5,388 bases of DNA, taken from positions 1-5,388 of the forward strand of contig JAKQNL010000223.1 of the NCBI GenBank assembly GCA_029565815.1, given 5' to 3'. The DNA is from Spirochaetota bacterium (lineage in GTDB: Bacteria; Spirochaetota; Spirochaetia; Treponematales; UBA12059). The position numbers were made by a program, and so were the translations under genes. The notes under the pieces are model-generated. The model searched no databases and was not told the DNA's origin. It saw only the letters and a list, made by a program, of their open reading frames with translations. The first letter of the stretch is position 1. The number at the start of each line of letters is the position of its first letter. Below, one piece after another: positions 5,326 through 5,388 of the stretch.

Positions 5326-5388
5326 ATGCTCTGTCCGATCTTTCCCCGGCTTGGTCCGTCTGCCATGATAGCCAAACAGACAGCGATG
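5322..5388 (-). CDS. Possible C-terminal tail of an upstream operon gene, partial
   Basis: In the frame beginning at 5387 the minus strand encodes 21 residues, from IAVCLAIM to GKIGQSI, before a TGA at 5324-5322 that overlaps the rnfC ATG by 4 bases. This is the same ATGA junction seen at all four confirmed boundaries in the operon. The tail is a short hydrophobic stretch followed by a polar, basic end, which is too little to assign a family. Two other frames are also open here, so the call relies on the overlap pattern. If it is correct, the operon extends upstream and its promoter lies outside the window. Confidence 0.4.
   Translation of the reverse strand, partial: IAVCLAIMADGPSRGKIGQSI

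Noticed and set aside
5326..5388. N-terminal extension of RnfC in its own frame to the right edge.
   Set aside because: The added residues are basic and unlike the RnfC N-terminus, the SRGGI motif already lies at the expected distance from the ATG at 5325, and no in-frame ATG is present in this segment.
1..5388. CRISPR array, tRNA or rRNA gene, insertion sequence or attachment site.
   Set aside because: No direct-repeat arrays, terminal inverted repeats, transposase motifs or tRNA-like cloverleaf sequence were seen, and the window is almost entirely filled by the minus-strand genes.

Overview
The window is about 5.4 kb and densely coding, with every supportable gene on the minus strand. It reads right to left as a co-oriented operon for a membrane-bound Rnf-type electron-transfer complex (rnfC-rnfD-rnfG-rnfE-rnfA). 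After a 119-base gap comes a glycoside hydrolase family 57 (GH57) 4-alpha-glucanotransferase-like gene that runs off the left edge. The plus-strand open frames are antisense shadows.

Right edge (5322-5388): the minus strand stays open in a frame whose TGA overlaps the rnfC start as ATGA. This is probably the tail of another operon gene, so the operon likely begins outside the window. Positions 1304-5325: five genes, each joined to the next by a 4-base ATGA overlap. RnfC is identified by its two CxxCxxCxxxC ferredoxin-type motifs. RnfD is identified by its DGS, FGGLGxNxxNPA and DPVTSP motifs, RnfE and RnfA by their paired six-helix pattern and the RLEL-x-x-VPAPF signature of RnfA, and RnfG by its position, its single N-terminal helix and a short FMN-binding-like domain. 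No rnfB is present, although it commonly belongs to this cluster. Positions 1185-1303: an intergenic gap with a candidate promoter and two small hairpins. Positions 1-1184: the first 394 codons of the GH57-like gene.

The main finding is a pattern of cofactor and active-site loss in intact, tightly packed genes. RnfA and RnfE keep only one of the four cysteines that hold the intramembrane [2Fe-2S] cluster in canonical Rnf/Nqr complexes. RnfC has lost the glycine-rich NADH/FMN loop but keeps all eight Fe-S cysteines. RnfG is short and its flavin-attachment motif is unrecognisable except for one serine, whereas RnfD keeps its flavin-accepting threonine and nearly all family motifs. The neighbouring GH57 protein keeps its nucleophile glutamate but has alanine where the acid/base aspartate should be. 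Either this is a rewired, reduced Rnf with a different electron path beside a carbohydrate-binding pseudoenzyme, or it is a divergent paralogue.

Organism: a bacterium of slightly above 50% G+C (judged by eye, not counted). The combination of a divergent Rnf cluster with a GH57 glucanotransferase-like protein makes me suspect a spirochaete, possibly Treponema. That is a low-confidence inference from general knowledge, not a database match.
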